64,000 nt of DNA, taken from NCBI RefSeq assembly GCF_001905845.1, contig NZ_LIVZ01000004.1:372001-436000 (forward strand), given 5' to 3'. The DNA comes from Streptomyces sp. TSRI0107. Lineage in GTDB: Bacteria > Actinomycetota > Actinomycetes > Streptomycetales > Streptomycetaceae. Under the pieces are notes generated by a model. It saw nothing but the letters and a program-made list of their open reading frames with translations. It made no database searches and was not told where the DNA came from. The position numbers and the translations under genes were made by a program. Shown here in pieces: positions 9,264 through 17,884 of the stretch. Numbering within the stretch: position 1 is the first letter of the stretch; every line of letters begins with the position of its first letter.

Positions 9264-11741
9264 TCAGAGCTTCTCCACCGGCGCGTAGCGCAGCAGCAGG
9301 CGCTTGGGCTTGGCGTCGCCGAAGTCGATCGTCGCCTCGGCATTGGCGCCGGTGCCCTTCACCGCGACCACCGTGCCGAGCCCGAACTGGTCGTGCGTGA
9401 CCCGGTCGCCGACGGCCAGCGACACCACCGACTTCTCCGCGGTCCGGCTGGTGGCGAACCCGGAGGCGCCGGACGCCGACGAGCGCGAGCGGGACGACGA
9501 CAGCGAGGCCGCCACACCGGAGACCGGGCCCGCCGGAGCCGCGACGGCCCCGGTGCGCTTCCAGTCGACGTACGTGGGCGGGATCTCCTCCAGGAAGCGG
9601 GACGGCGGGTTGTACTGCGGCTGGCCCCAGGCGCTGCGCATCGACGACCGCGTCAGATACAGCCGTTCCCGCGCGCGCGTGATGCCGACGTACGCCAGCC
9701 GGCGCTCCTCCTCCAGCTCCTTGGTCTGGCCGAGGGCGCGCATGTGCGGGAAGACGCCGTCCTCCATGCCGGTGAGGAAGACGACCGGGAACTCCAGGCC
9801 CTTGGCGGTGTGCAGGGTCATCAGGGTGATGACGCCGTCGCCGTCCTCCTCGTCGGGGATCTGGTCGGAGTCGGCGACCAGCGCTACCTGCTCCAGGAAG
9901 TCGGCCAGCGTGCCCGCCTCGCCTTCGGCGCGCTCCTGCTCGAACTCCAGGGCGACTGCGGCGAGTTCCTGGAGGTTCTCGATCCGGGTCTCGTCCTGCG
10001 GGTCGGTCGAGGCCTGCAACTCGGCGAGGTAGCCGGTGCGTTCGAGCACCGCCTCCAGGATCGTCGCCGGGCCCGCGCCGGACTCGACGATCGTGCGCAG
10101 CTCCTCCATGAGCGCGTTGAACCGCTTGACCGCGTTCGTGGACCGCGCGGCCATGCCGTACGCCTCGTCGACGCGGCGCAGCGCCTGCGGGAAGCTGATC
10201 TTCTCGCGCTGGGAGAGCGCGTCGATCATCGCCTCGGCGCGGTCGCCGATGCCGCGCTTGGGCACGTTCAGGATGCGGCGCAGCGGCACCGAGTCCTCGG
10301 GGTTGGCCAGGACACGCAGGTAGGCCAGGACGTCCCGGACCTCCTTGCGCTCGTAGAAGCGGACACCGCCGACGACCTTGTAGGGCAGGCCGACGCGGAT
10401 GAAGACCTCTTCGAAGACACGGGACTGGGCGTTGGTGCGGTAGAAGACGGCGACGTCGCCGGCCTTCGCGTCGCCCGCGTCGGTCAGGCGGTCTATCTCG
10501 TCGGCGACGAACTGGGCCTCGTCGTGCTCGGTGTCGGCGACGTAGCCGGTGATCCGGGCGCCCTGGCCGGCGTTGGTCCACAGGTTCTTGGGGCGGCGGG
10601 ACTCGTTGCGCTCGATGACCGCGTTGGCCGCGGAGAGGATCGTCTGGGTGGAGCGGTAGTTCTGCTCCAGCAGGATCGTCGTCGCGTCCGGGTAGTCCTC
10701 CTCGAACTGGAGGATGTTGCGGATCGTCGCGCCGCGGAAGGCGTAGATCGACTGGTCGGCGTCACCCACGACGCACAGCTCGGCGGGCGGGATGTCGCCC
10801 TCGCTCGGCGGGACGTCCTCGTCGTACGTGCCGGTGCCGACCAGCTCGCGGACGAGGGCGTACTGCGCGTGGTTGGTGTCCTGGTACTCGTCGACCAGGA
10901 CGTGGCGGAAGCGGCGGCGGTAGTGCTCGGCCACGTCCGGGAAGGCGCGCAGCAGGTTGACCGTCGTCATGATCAGGTCGTCGAAGTCGAGGGCGTTCGC
11001 CTCGCGCAGCCGCGACTGGTACAGGGCGTAGGCCTGGGCGAGGGTCTTCTCGAAGCCGTCGGAGGCCTGGGCGGCGAAGTCCTCCTCGTCGATCAGCTCG
11101 TTCTTGAGGTTGCTGATCTTGGCGCTGAACGACTTGGGCGGGAAGCGCTTGGGGTCCAGGTCCAGATCACGACAGACCAGGGCCATCAGGCGCTTGGAGT
11201 CGGCGGCGTCGTAGATCGAGAAGGAGGAGGTGAAGCCGAGCCTCTTGCTCTCGCGGCGCAGGATGCGCACGCACGCGCTGTGGAAGGTCATCACCCACAT
11301 CGCGTTCGCGCGCGGGCCCACCAGCTGCTCGACGCGCTCCTTCATCTCGCCCGCGGCCTTGTTGGTGAAGGTGATCGCGAGGATCTGGCCCGGGTGCACG
11401 CCGCGCTCGCCCAGCAGGTGGGCGATGCGGTGGGTGAGCACGCGGGTCTTGCCGGAGCCGGCGCCGGCCACGATGAGCAGCGGGGAGCCGGAGTGGACGA
11501 CGGCGGCGCGCTGGTTCTCGTTCAGCCCTTCCAGGAGCGCGGCGGGGTCCACGGCGGGGCGGGGGGCGCCGTCTCGGTAGTACTCGTCCCGGTCCGGGGG
11601 CAGGTCGAACTTCCCGCCGAACAGATCGTCCGGGATCGGCTCCGGTACGTGATCGTCCTCGGGCGGCGGCGGGGGTTCCTCCGCGTGGGCCCGCGGGGCC
11701 TGGAGGTCCGCCAGGAAGCTGTCGTCAAAGAGGCTGCTCAT
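9264..11741 (-). CDS. pcrA: ATP-dependent DNA helicase PcrA/UvrD
   Basis: 825-residue superfamily 1A helicase. Walker A GAGSGKT is at 93-99; TFTNKAA (motif Ia), DEYQDTN (Walker B), GDADQSIYAFRGA (motif III), QNYRST (motif IV) and TLHTAKGLEFPVVF (motif V) follow in order, and YVGITRARE is motif VI. The C-terminal tail ends in a small Tudor-like domain (VGDRVTHDQFGLGTVVAVKG), as in PcrA, which binds RNA polymerase. It unwinds 3'-5' in repair and in clearing replication conflicts. The first 70 residues are a poorly conserved acidic extension. ATG at 11741 lies 9 nt after the -10 box of a DNA-damage-type promoter. Confidence 0.93.
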   Translation of the reverse strand: MSSLFDDSFLADLQAPRAHAEEPPPPPEDDHVPEPIPDDLFGGKFDLPPDRDEYYRDGAPRPAVDPAALLEGLNENQRAAVVHSGSPLLIVAGAGSGKTRVLTHRIAHLLGERGVHPGQILAITFTNKAAGEMKERVEQLVGPRANAMWVMTFHSACVRILRRESKRLGFTSSFSIYDAADSKRLMALVCRDLDLDPKRFPPKSFSAKISNLKNELIDEEDFAAQASDGFEKTLAQAYALYQSRLREANALDFDDLIMTTVNLLRAFPDVAEHYRRRFRHVLVDEYQDTNHAQYALVRELVGTGTYDEDVPPSEGDIPPAELCVVGDADQSIYAFRGATIRNILQFEEDYPDATTILLEQNYRSTQTILSAANAVIERNESRRPKNLWTNAGQGARITGYVADTEHDEAQFVADEIDRLTDAGDAKAGDVAVFYRTNAQSRVFEEVFIRVGLPYKVVGGVRFYERKEVRDVLAYLRVLANPEDSVPLRRILNVPKRGIGDRAEAMIDALSQREKISFPQALRRVDEAYGMAARSTNAVKRFNALMEELRTIVESGAGPATILEAVLERTGYLAELQASTDPQDETRIENLQELAAVALEFEQERAEGEAGTLADFLEQVALVADSDQIPDEEDGDGVITLMTLHTAKGLEFPVVFLTGMEDGVFPHMRALGQTKELEEERRLAYVGITRARERLYLTRSSMRSAWGQPQYNPPSRFLEEIPPTYVDWKRTGAVAAPAGPVSGVAASLSSSRSRSSASGASGFATSRTAEKSVVSLAVGDRVTHDQFGLGTVVAVKGTGANAEATIDFGDAKPKRLLLRYAPVEKL

Positions 11742-11750
11742 CGCTCTCCG

Positions 11751-11773
11751 AGTCTAGGGCGCCCCACTGACAA
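11751..11773 (-). promoter_or_regulatory. RecA-NDp/PafBC-type promoter of pcrA
   Basis: On the minus strand TTGTCAGTG (11773-11765), 8-nt spacer, TAGACT (11756-11751): an exact match to TTGTCRGTG-N8-TANNNT. Predicted transcription start is within about 3 nt of the ATG at 11741. pcrA/uvrD is a plausible member of a DNA-damage regulon. Confidence 0.75.
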
Positions 11774-12039
11774 CCGAGGGCCGCCCGCAGAACATCACAG
11801 CCGCCGCGGTCCGGCGATCACGGGGAAACCGGCCGCGTCACGCACCGCGTCCACCCGGCTACCGCGCAGGTCGGACACGGGGTGCTCAGGCTCGGCGACG
11901 GCGAGCGACACCTTTCGGAAGGTCACGGAAATGTATCGGGCATATCACCCACCAACCTTCACAGCAGCCACACGAGTTGGCTACCGTTCCGGGCAGGCCG
12001 TACGACCCCCACCGGCGAACCTCGCCGGGCCGCGCGGCC

Positions 12040-12200
12040 TCCGCCGAGTCCGGCGCGCCCGCACGGCGACCGGAGCCGGGGACCCAACCGACTCTGGGGT
12101 GAATCGGCCCCTCCCTTTCAGGGAGGAGCCGTAGGGCAACCCTTCCGAACGACCCGCCCGAACCCGACAGCTAACCCGGTAGGCGGCCGATGGAAGGAGT
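12040..12200 (+). ncRNA. c-di-AMP riboswitch (ydaO-yuaA class)
   Basis: The conserved blocks of this class are present in order: GGGGTGAATC (12096-12105), CCGTAGGGCAACCCTTCCG (starting near 12129) and GACAGCTAACCCGGTAGGC (starting at 12166). The ribosome site GGAAGGAG of the next gene begins about 6 nt after the last conserved block. In Streptomyces this riboswitch typically precedes resuscitation-factor and cell-wall hydrolase genes and shuts them off when c-di-AMP binds. The 5' boundary is approximate. Confidence 0.88.
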
Positions 12201-12208
12201 CGCCTCCC

Positions 12209-13414
12209 TTGGCGTCGCACCGCAAGTCGCGTCCCACCCCGCGCGTGGCCGGCATACGCACCCCCGCCCTCGCCACCGCGGCCCTCACCTCCGTGGCCCT
12301 GCTCTCGCAGACCGCCGGCGCCACCCCCTCGGCCGACGACAAGCCGAGCCTGGAGGAGGTCGAGAAGAAGGTCGACGATCTCTACCGCCAGGCGGAGTCG
12401 GCGACCGAGAAGTACAACGCGGTCAAGGAGAAGACCACCAAGCAGCGCAAGCGCGTCGACACCCTCCTGGACGACGTCGCCAAGCGGACCCAGAAGCTCA
12501 ACGAGGCACGCGAGGAGCTGGGTTCGTACGCCGCCGCCCAGTACCGCACCGGGTCCGCCGTGCCGGACACCGCGACCTTCCTGCTCGCGGACTCCCCGCA
12601 GGACTACTTCGACCAGAACCAGCTGATGGGCCGGCTGACCAGCCGGCAGAAGGACGCGGTCGACGACTACTTCGACCAGCAGGCCGAGACGATGGAGAAG
12701 CGTCGCGAGGCCGGCGAGAGCCTCCAGACGCTCACCGAGTCGCAGACCGACCTCAGGACGGCCAAGGCGACCGTCCAGAAGAAGCTCGCCGACGCGCGGG
12801 AACTGCTGTCGCAGCTGACCGCCGAGGAGAAGGCACGGCTCGCGGCGATCGAGAAGCGCAAGCAGGAGGAGGCGGCCCGCAAGGCCGCGGAGCTGGCCCG
12901 CCAGCAGGAGCAGGCGGAGGAGCAGCGGCGGCAGGAGGCGGAGGAAGCGGCGGCCGCCCAGCAGGAGACCGCGCAGCAGGAGACCGCTCAGGAAGAGACC
13001 TCTCAGGCGGAGACCGGCACCGGCGACACCGCCACCTCGACCGACTCGACGTACGCGGCCAAGGCCGAGAAGGCGATCGCCTTCTCCCGCGCGCAGATCG
13101 GCAAGCCGTACGTCTGGGGGGCCACGGGTCCCGGCTCGTACGACTGCTCCGGCCTCACCCAGGCCGCCTGGAAGGCCGCCGGTGTCACCCTCCCCCGCAC
13201 CACCTACGACCAGGTGAACGCCGGCACCACCGTCGCGATCAGCGCCGCCCAGCCCGGCGACCTGGTCTTCTTCTACGACGACGTCACCCACGTCGGCATC
13301 TACATAGGCAACGGGATGATGATCCACGCGCCGAAGCCCGGGGCGTACGTCCGGGAGGAGTCGATCTACTACGACGGCGAGTCGTCCATCCACAGCGTGG
13401 TGCGTCCGGCCTGA
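12209..13414 (+). CDS. Secreted NlpC/P60 peptidoglycan endopeptidase with coiled coil
   Basis: 401 residues: Sec-type signal (hydrophobic stretch TPALATAALTSVALLSQTAG), a long coiled coil (about 45-270, RipA/PcsB-like), a Gln/Glu/Thr-rich linker, and a C-terminal NlpC/P60 domain. Catalytic Cys is C313 in YDCSGL, His is H361 in HVGIYIG. It should cleave the stem peptide between D-Glu and meso/LL-DAP; the coiled coil probably autoinhibits. The TTG start at 12209 is chosen because GGAAGGAG lies 9 nt upstream and the signal peptide begins there. Control by the c-di-AMP riboswitch is expected. It is paralogous to the protein at 15268-16335. Confidence 0.88.
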   Translation: MASHRKSRPTPRVAGIRTPALATAALTSVALLSQTAGATPSADDKPSLEEVEKKVDDLYRQAESATEKYNAVKEKTTKQRKRVDTLLDDVAKRTQKLNEAREELGSYAAAQYRTGSAVPDTATFLLADSPQDYFDQNQLMGRLTSRQKDAVDDYFDQQAETMEKRREAGESLQTLTESQTDLRTAKATVQKKLADARELLSQLTAEEKARLAAIEKRKQEEAARKAAELARQQEQAEEQRRQEAEEAAAAQQETAQQETAQEETSQAETGTGDTATSTDSTYAAKAEKAIAFSRAQIGKPYVWGATGPGSYDCSGLTQAAWKAAGVTLPRTTYDQVNAGTTVAISAAQPGDLVFFYDDVTHVGIYIGNGMMIHAPKPGAYVREESIYYDGESSIHSVVRPA

Positions 13415-13420
13415 CGCGAG

Positions 13421-13450
13421 CGCGGGCGCGAACGGTTGCACGCGCCCGCG
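13421..13450 (+). terminator. Terminator of the NlpC/P60 gene
   Basis: Perfect 10-bp inverted repeat CGCGGGCGCG / CGCGCCCGCG with a 10-nt loop, starting 7 nt after the stop codon and followed by TGCATTTCC. Confidence 0.6.
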
Positions 13451-13516
13451 TGCATTTCCCCGCGCCCGCGCGCGTGCCCCGCTCGCACGGCGCGCAGGGC
13501 TCCATAGCATCGGGCC

Positions 13517-14527
13517 ATGCCCGGCACCTCCCCCCTCCGCGCCTGGTGGGCGCAGCGCGCGCCGGCGGCCGGGGCCGCCGTGATGGCGACCGGAATCGTC
13601 TCGGTCGGCCTCCATCTGGCGGGCTACGAGGTCGTCTCCCGCGTCTTCCTGGTGGTGGCCGGCGCCGCCTGGCTGGCGCTGGCGGCGGAATTCCTCGTCC
13701 TCCTGCTGGGGCAGCGGCAGCAGTGGCTGGTCCAGGCGGGCACGCCGGCCGCGCTGACCGCCGTGGCGGCGACGGCGGTGCTGGGTACCCGCTTGGCCGC
13801 GCTGGGCTGGACGCTTTCGGCCGGGGCGCTGCTGGCGCTGGCCGCCGTGCTGTGGCCGGTGCTGCTGGTGCTGAGCGTGAGGCACTGGCGCAGGCCTATG
13901 CCGGGTTCGGTGTTCCTGGCGTGCGTGGCGACGCAGGGCCTGGCGGTGCTCGCCGCCACCCTCGCCGCGACGGAGTCGGCGGCCTGGCTCGCGCACGCCG
14001 CGCTGGTGCTGTTCTGGCTGGGGATCGTGATCTACGGGCTCGCCCTTACCCGCTTCGGTCCACGGGAGGTGATCGAGGGCGGCGGGGACCACTGGGTCGC
14101 GGGCGGGGCGCTCGCGATCTCGGCGCTGGCGGGCTCGAAGCTCATCGCCGCGGACGGCCCGGACCTGAGTCTGTGGAACGTCGACGACCGGGGCGTCCTG
14201 CACGACGTGACCCTCGCGCTGCTCGTGCTGGATCTGTCCTGGTACGCCGTGCTGCTCACCGCCGAGATCGCCCGGCCCCGGCTGCGATACGACGTGCGCC
14301 GCTGGTCCACGGTGTTCCCGATGGGAATGACGGCGGCGGCGACGCTGTCCGTGGCGTCCGCCTTCGGCGTCTCCTGGCTGGCGTGGCCGGGCGAGGTGCT
14401 GCTGTGGATGGCGGTGGCCGCCTGCCTGGCGGCCGCCGTCGGCGCGGCCGCGGCCGCCCGGGCCGCCGTACGGCCCCGGACGCCGCGGCACCGCGCGGCG
14501 GGCCTCAGGTCCAGAGGACCGCGATGA
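13517..14527 (+). CDS. TDT-family membrane transporter (tellurite-resistance/dicarboxylate type)
   Basis: 336 residues with about ten hydrophobic segments. The opening PAAGAAVMATGIVSVGLHL resembles the pore-lining first helix of TehA/SLAC1-like TDT transporters. Likely an anion or C4-dicarboxylate permease in the membrane; the substrate cannot be told. The -10 box TAGCAT (13505-13510) is followed by 6 nt and the ATG, so the transcript is probably leaderless. Its 3' end overlaps the convergent gene by 23 bp. Confidence 0.7.
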   Translation: MPGTSPLRAWWAQRAPAAGAAVMATGIVSVGLHLAGYEVVSRVFLVVAGAAWLALAAEFLVLLLGQRQQWLVQAGTPAALTAVAATAVLGTRLAALGWTLSAGALLALAAVLWPVLLVLSVRHWRRPMPGSVFLACVATQGLAVLAATLAATESAAWLAHAALVLFWLGIVIYGLALTRFGPREVIEGGGDHWVAGGALAISALAGSKLIAADGPDLSLWNVDDRGVLHDVTLALLVLDLSWYAVLLTAEIARPRLRYDVRRWSTVFPMGMTAAATLSVASAFGVSWLAWPGEVLLWMAVAACLAAAVGAAAAARAAVRPRTPRHRAAGLRSRGPR

Positions 14528-14858
14528 AGACGTTCGCCGTGGTCAGCAGGCCCACCAGGCCGAACAGGCCCTTGTCCACCTTCTCGTCGTCCCGCTTCAC
14601 GTAGACGAGGCCGAGGATCACGATCAGCAGGGCCAGCTTCACGCCGATCTTGATGTTGTTCACCGTCTGGTCGTCGGCCTGGTTGAGGCCGACCAGGATC
14701 ACGCCGGTGACCAGCATCGTCAGCGCGCCGTGCAGCATCGCCGGGACGAAGCGGGCGGTGCCCTGGCCCATCGCCTTCATCTGGGTGAGGAAGCCGCCGA
14801 GGAGCGAGGCGATGCCGATGATGTGCAGGCCGACGAAGAGATGGATGAGTACGTCCAT
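14505..14858 (-). CDS. Small integral membrane protein
   Basis: 117 residues with about four membrane segments (HLFVGLHIIGIASLLGGFL at the N-terminus, MLVTGVILVGL, KLALLIVILGLVYV, LFGLVGLLTTANVFIAVLW). No known function; actinomycete-conserved type. ATG at 14858 is preferred over a GTG 9 codons upstream because the -10-like TAGGCT ends about 8 nt before it and no Shine-Dalgarno is present. It overlaps the TDT gene tail to tail. Confidence 0.65.
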   Translation of the reverse strand: MDVLIHLFVGLHIIGIASLLGGFLTQMKAMGQGTARFVPAMLHGALTMLVTGVILVGLNQADDQTVNNIKIGVKLALLIVILGLVYVKRDDEKVDKGLFGLVGLLTTANVFIAVLWT

Positions 14859-15267
14859 GAGGCCGGAGCCTAACGAGACGGTCACCGGTCGCCCGACACC
14901 GCCCCGGCGCTGGGACGCCCGAAGGCGAGTGGATATATGCGGCCCATAGCATCCCGCCCCTCACACGGCTCACAGAATCGTCACTTCGGTCAGGGGCCCA
15001 CGTGCCGTCGACGCTTTCGCGACGAGATCACGGTCGCATCCGGTCGTCCGGCGGTCCGCTTCCGTCACTTCGGCACATCCCGTTACCGTCCCGATACAGC
15101 CGGGCCTAGCGTCCTCCACCAGGCGTCCGGCTCCCCACCGCCGCCCGGGCCAGGGGCGGCAGCCGGACGTCTCCGCCGAGAAGGCCCGGCGGTGGTCCCG
15201 CTCCCGTGTGCGGGACCACCGCCGGACCGCGCGGATCCCCCGGTCGTGGAAAGGACGTGCAGTCCAC
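14859..15267. other. Intergenic region upstream of the second NlpC/P60 gene
   Basis: 409 bp. Holds the leaderless promoter of the small membrane protein (minus) and, on plus, a candidate promoter TTACCG (15083-15088)-N18-TAGCGT (15107-15112), which implies a leader of about 150 nt containing the hairpin at 15186-15225. No c-di-AMP riboswitch blocks are present, unlike at the paralogous gene. Confidence 0.5.
15186..15225 (+). repeat. Perfect 16-bp hairpin in the leader of the second NlpC/P60 gene
   Basis: CCGGCGGTGGTCCCGC (15186-15201) pairs without mismatch with GCGGGACCACCGCCGG (15210-15225) around an 8-nt loop. It ends 42 bp before the GTG start and lacks a T-tract. It could be a factor-dependent terminator, an attenuator, or an mRNA-stabilising structure. 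Confidence 0.6.
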
Positions 15268-16335
15268 GTGGCAGCGCACCGCAAGCCCCGGAAACGCCTG
15301 GCCGGCGGCCATCGGGCCCGTACGGCGGCGACCATCGCGCTGGCGGGCGCGGCCACCGCGACGGCGTTCGACGGGACCGGGCACGCCGAGCCGGAGCTGA
15401 CGCCGGCGCAGGTCAAGGCCAAGGTGGACAAGCTGTACCAGGAGGCCGAGGTGGCCACCGAGAAGTACAACGGCGCCAAGGAGAAGGCGGAGGCGGCCCG
15501 TCGGCGGCTGTCGAGCCTGCAGGACCAGGCGGCCCGCAGGGCGGAACGGCTCAACGCGGAGCGGGACAGCCTCGGTTCCATCGCCGCGGCACAGTACCGC
15601 CGCGGCGCCCTCTCCCCCGCACTGCAACTGGCGCTCTCCGACGACCCCGACCGGTACCTCGACGGCGCCTCGCTCGCCGAACGGGCCGAGCACCGGCAGA
15701 CCACCACCGTCTCCAGCGTCCGCGAACAACTGCGGGAACTGGAGCAGTTGCGCGGTGCCGCCCGCGTCGAGGTGGCCTCGCTGGCCTCGCGTCAGGCGGA
15801 ACTGGAGCGGCACAAGAAGACGGTCACCAACAAGCTGGACGCCGCCCGCCGGCTGCTGTCCCGGCTCACGGCCGAGGAGCGGGCGCGGTTCGCACAGGAC
15901 GGCACCGGCACCGACCGCGCCTCACGGGACGCGACGGCGGCCCGGGACGGCCTGACGGCCCCGGGCGGGGCGGTCGCGGCACCCGACTCCCGCGCGGCGT
16001 CGGCTGTCTCCTACGCCTACTCCAAGCTCGGCAGCCCCTACGTCTGGGGCGCCACCGGCCCCGACGCCTTCGACTGCTCGGGACTGGTCCAGGCCGCCTA
16101 CCGCTCCGCCGGCGTCAGCCTGCCCCGCACGACGTACGCCCAGATCGGCGCCGGCCGCCGTGTCACCCGCTCCGAACTCCTCCCCGGTGACCTGGTGTTC
16201 TTCTACTCCGGCATCAGCCACGTCGGCATCTACGTCGGCAACGGGCAGATGGTCCACGCCCCCAACCCCTCGGCTCCCGTACGGGTGGCACCGATCGACG
16301 AGATGCCGTTCGCGGGCGCCACACGCGTGGTGTGA
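15268..16335 (+). CDS. Secreted NlpC/P60 peptidoglycan endopeptidase (second copy)
   Basis: 355 residues with the same plan as the protein at 12209-13414: basic N-terminus and signal peptide (AATIALAGAATATA), coiled coil from about residue 45 to 220, and NlpC/P60 domain with FDCSGL and HVGIYVG. The sequence VDKLYQEAEVATEKYNGAKE near the start of the coiled coil closely parallels VDDLYRQAESATEKYNAVKE of the first copy, showing duplication. It lacks the Gln/Glu-rich linker. GTG at 15268 has GGAAAGGA 12 nt upstream, a rather long spacing. Confidence 0.85.
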   Translation: MAAHRKPRKRLAGGHRARTAATIALAGAATATAFDGTGHAEPELTPAQVKAKVDKLYQEAEVATEKYNGAKEKAEAARRRLSSLQDQAARRAERLNAERDSLGSIAAAQYRRGALSPALQLALSDDPDRYLDGASLAERAEHRQTTTVSSVREQLRELEQLRGAARVEVASLASRQAELERHKKTVTNKLDAARRLLSRLTAEERARFAQDGTGTDRASRDATAARDGLTAPGGAVAAPDSRAASAVSYAYSKLGSPYVWGATGPDAFDCSGLVQAAYRSAGVSLPRTTYAQIGAGRRVTRSELLPGDLVFFYSGISHVGIYVGNGQMVHAPNPSAPVRVAPIDEMPFAGATRVV

Positions 16336-16455
16336 ACACGCCACACGGGAGCGACACGGGCATGGCATGAGCACGGCGGCACGGTAGCGTCGGGCGCCAA
16401 GGCGGTGTGCGCCGCTTCCCACGTCCACGCAGTCCCCGTCCGCCGGAAGGTCCCG

Positions 16456-17085
16456 ATGCCCCGCTCCCCGTTGCCTCCGCCTCCGCCGCCGCCCCACATC
16501 CGGACCTGGCCGGACCGGGCGGCGCTGCTGGCCGACCGGGGAAGAGCGCTGGAGGACCTGCGGCGGCGCAGCCTCGGGGTGCACCGGGTGCTGCTGCTGT
16601 GGCTGCTGGCGGTCGCGGCGATCATCGGGTGGTCGCTGCTGGTACTGCCGCTCCAGCAGATCGAGGAGAAGGACCCTCTCGGCCTCATCCTCGGCCCGGT
16701 CTTCGCGTTCCTCGGCCTCGCCTCACTCGCCCCGTCCGTCATCGCGGTCGCCTTCGCCATCCGCCGCGACCGGCGGATACAGGAACTCATCGACGCCTGG
16801 CTGGCCTTGGACACCCACCCGCCGACCGACGCCCGCCTGCGCTCCCCCGGCCTCAGCCTCTTCTGGCTGCTCTCCTCCATGCTGATCTGCGCGATCGGCC
16901 TGTGGGCCTCCTTCGCGGCCGCGGCGGAGGCCGAACCCGGCCGGTCGGCCTACTACGACGCCGCCCTGGGCATGGGCATCGGCCTGATCCTCTGGGTCAC
17001 GGGGCTGATCGGCGTGACGAAGGCCGTACGGCACTACCGGTGGGCTCTGCGAGCCGTGCCGGCACCGCAGCCGGGACACCGCTGA
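16456..17085 (+). CDS. Membrane protein of unknown function
   Basis: 209 residues with a Pro-rich N-terminus followed by HIRTWPDRAALLADRGRALEDL and four membrane segments. No domain recognised. ATG at 16456 is supported by GGAAGG; an upstream in-frame start would add 17 residues without a ribosome site. It follows the NlpC/P60 gene by 120 bp. A run of GGCTCC units follows just past the stop (about 17086-17116). Confidence 0.65.
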   Translation: MPRSPLPPPPPPPHIRTWPDRAALLADRGRALEDLRRRSLGVHRVLLLWLLAVAAIIGWSLLVLPLQQIEEKDPLGLILGPVFAFLGLASLAPSVIAVAFAIRRDRRIQELIDAWLALDTHPPTDARLRSPGLSLFWLLSSMLICAIGLWASFAAAAEAEPGRSAYYDAALGMGIGLILWVTGLIGVTKAVRHYRWALRAVPAPQPGHR

Positions 17086-17137
17086 GCGGCTCCGGCTCCG
17101 GCTCCGGCTCCGGCGAGAGGCGCCGCCCCGGTGGCCG

Positions 17138-17884
17138 TCACACCAGCCGCCGCGCCGTCGCCCATCTCGTCAGCTCGTGCCGGTTGGAGAGCTGAAGCTT
17201 CCTGAGGACGGCGGAGACATGCGACTCGACCGTCTTCACGGAGATGAACAGCTGCTTGGCGATCTCCTTGTACGCGTACCCCCGGGCGATGAGCCGCAGC
17301 ACCTCGCGCTCGCGCTGGGTGAGGCGGTCCAGGTCCTCGTCGACCGGCGGCGCGTCGGTGGAGGCGAACGCGTCGAGGACGAACCCGGCGAGACGCGGAG
17401 AGAAGACCGCGTCCCCTTCCTGGACCCGGAAGATCGAGTCGACGAGGTCCGAGCCCGTGATCGTCTTGGTGACGTAACCCCGCGCACCGCCCCGGATCAC
17501 CCCGATCACGTCCTCCGCCGCGTCCGAGACGGACAGGGCGAGGAAGCGGACCGGACGCTCGGTGTCCCCCATCAACGCCGCGCAGCGACGCAGCACTTCG
17601 ACGCCGCCGCCACCCGGCAGATGCACGTCGAGGAGGACGACCTCGGGCCGGGTCGCGGTGATGACCGTGACCGCCTGGTCGACGTCCGCCGCCTCGCCGA
17701 CGACCTCGACACCGGTCTGCTCGGTCTGGCCGATCTCGGCCTGGACGCCCGTACGGAACATCCGGTGGTCGTCGACCAGGACGACACGCACCCGACGCTC
17801 ACCGGTGCTCTGGCCGGCCGACTCCGCGGGCTCGGCCGGTTCCGCCGCTCCCGCTGTCCCGTTCGCCTCGGTCGGGTCGCTCAT
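17138..17884 (-). CDS. NarL/LuxR-family response regulator
   Basis: 248 residues. A 30-residue acidic/Ala-rich extension precedes a receiver domain (acidic pair D38-D39, phospho-acceptor D86 in LLDVHLP, Lys in YVTKTI) and a C-terminal LuxR helix-turn-helix (LTQREREVLRLIARGYAYKEIA). Its ATG overlaps the stop of the sensor kinase gene (ATGA at 17881-17884), so the two are translationally coupled and form one system. Target genes likely include the divergent PspC/LiaF-like gene. Confidence 0.9.
   Translation of the reverse strand: MSDPTEANGTAGAAEPAEPAESAGQSTGERRVRVVLVDDHRMFRTGVQAEIGQTEQTGVEVVGEAADVDQAVTVITATRPEVVLLDVHLPGGGGVEVLRRCAALMGDTERPVRFLALSVSDAAEDVIGVIRGGARGYVTKTITGSDLVDSIFRVQEGDAVFSPRLAGFVLDAFASTDAPPVDEDLDRLTQREREVLRLIARGYAYKEIAKQLFISVKTVESHVSAVLRKLQLSNRHELTRWATARRLV

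Larger units (their letters stand above)
11742..12208. other. Divergent control region pcrA / NlpC-P60 gene
   Basis: 467 bp with no coding sequence. It holds the RecA-NDp promoter of pcrA (11751-11773, minus) and the c-di-AMP riboswitch ahead of the NlpC/P60 gene (about 12040-12200, plus). The riboswitch promoter must lie around 11900-12000; I cannot fix it. Confidence 0.6.

Noticed and set aside
9240..12134. A 964-codon open frame on the plus strand opposite pcrA
   Set aside because: Its composition (Arg, Asp, Leu, Val and Gly repeats) is that of an antisense frame in high-GC DNA, and pcrA on the other strand has all helicase motifs.
17086..17116. Run of GGCTCC units after the membrane-protein gene
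   Set aside because: About five short imperfect units; likely slippage, no sign of a functional repeat or terminator.
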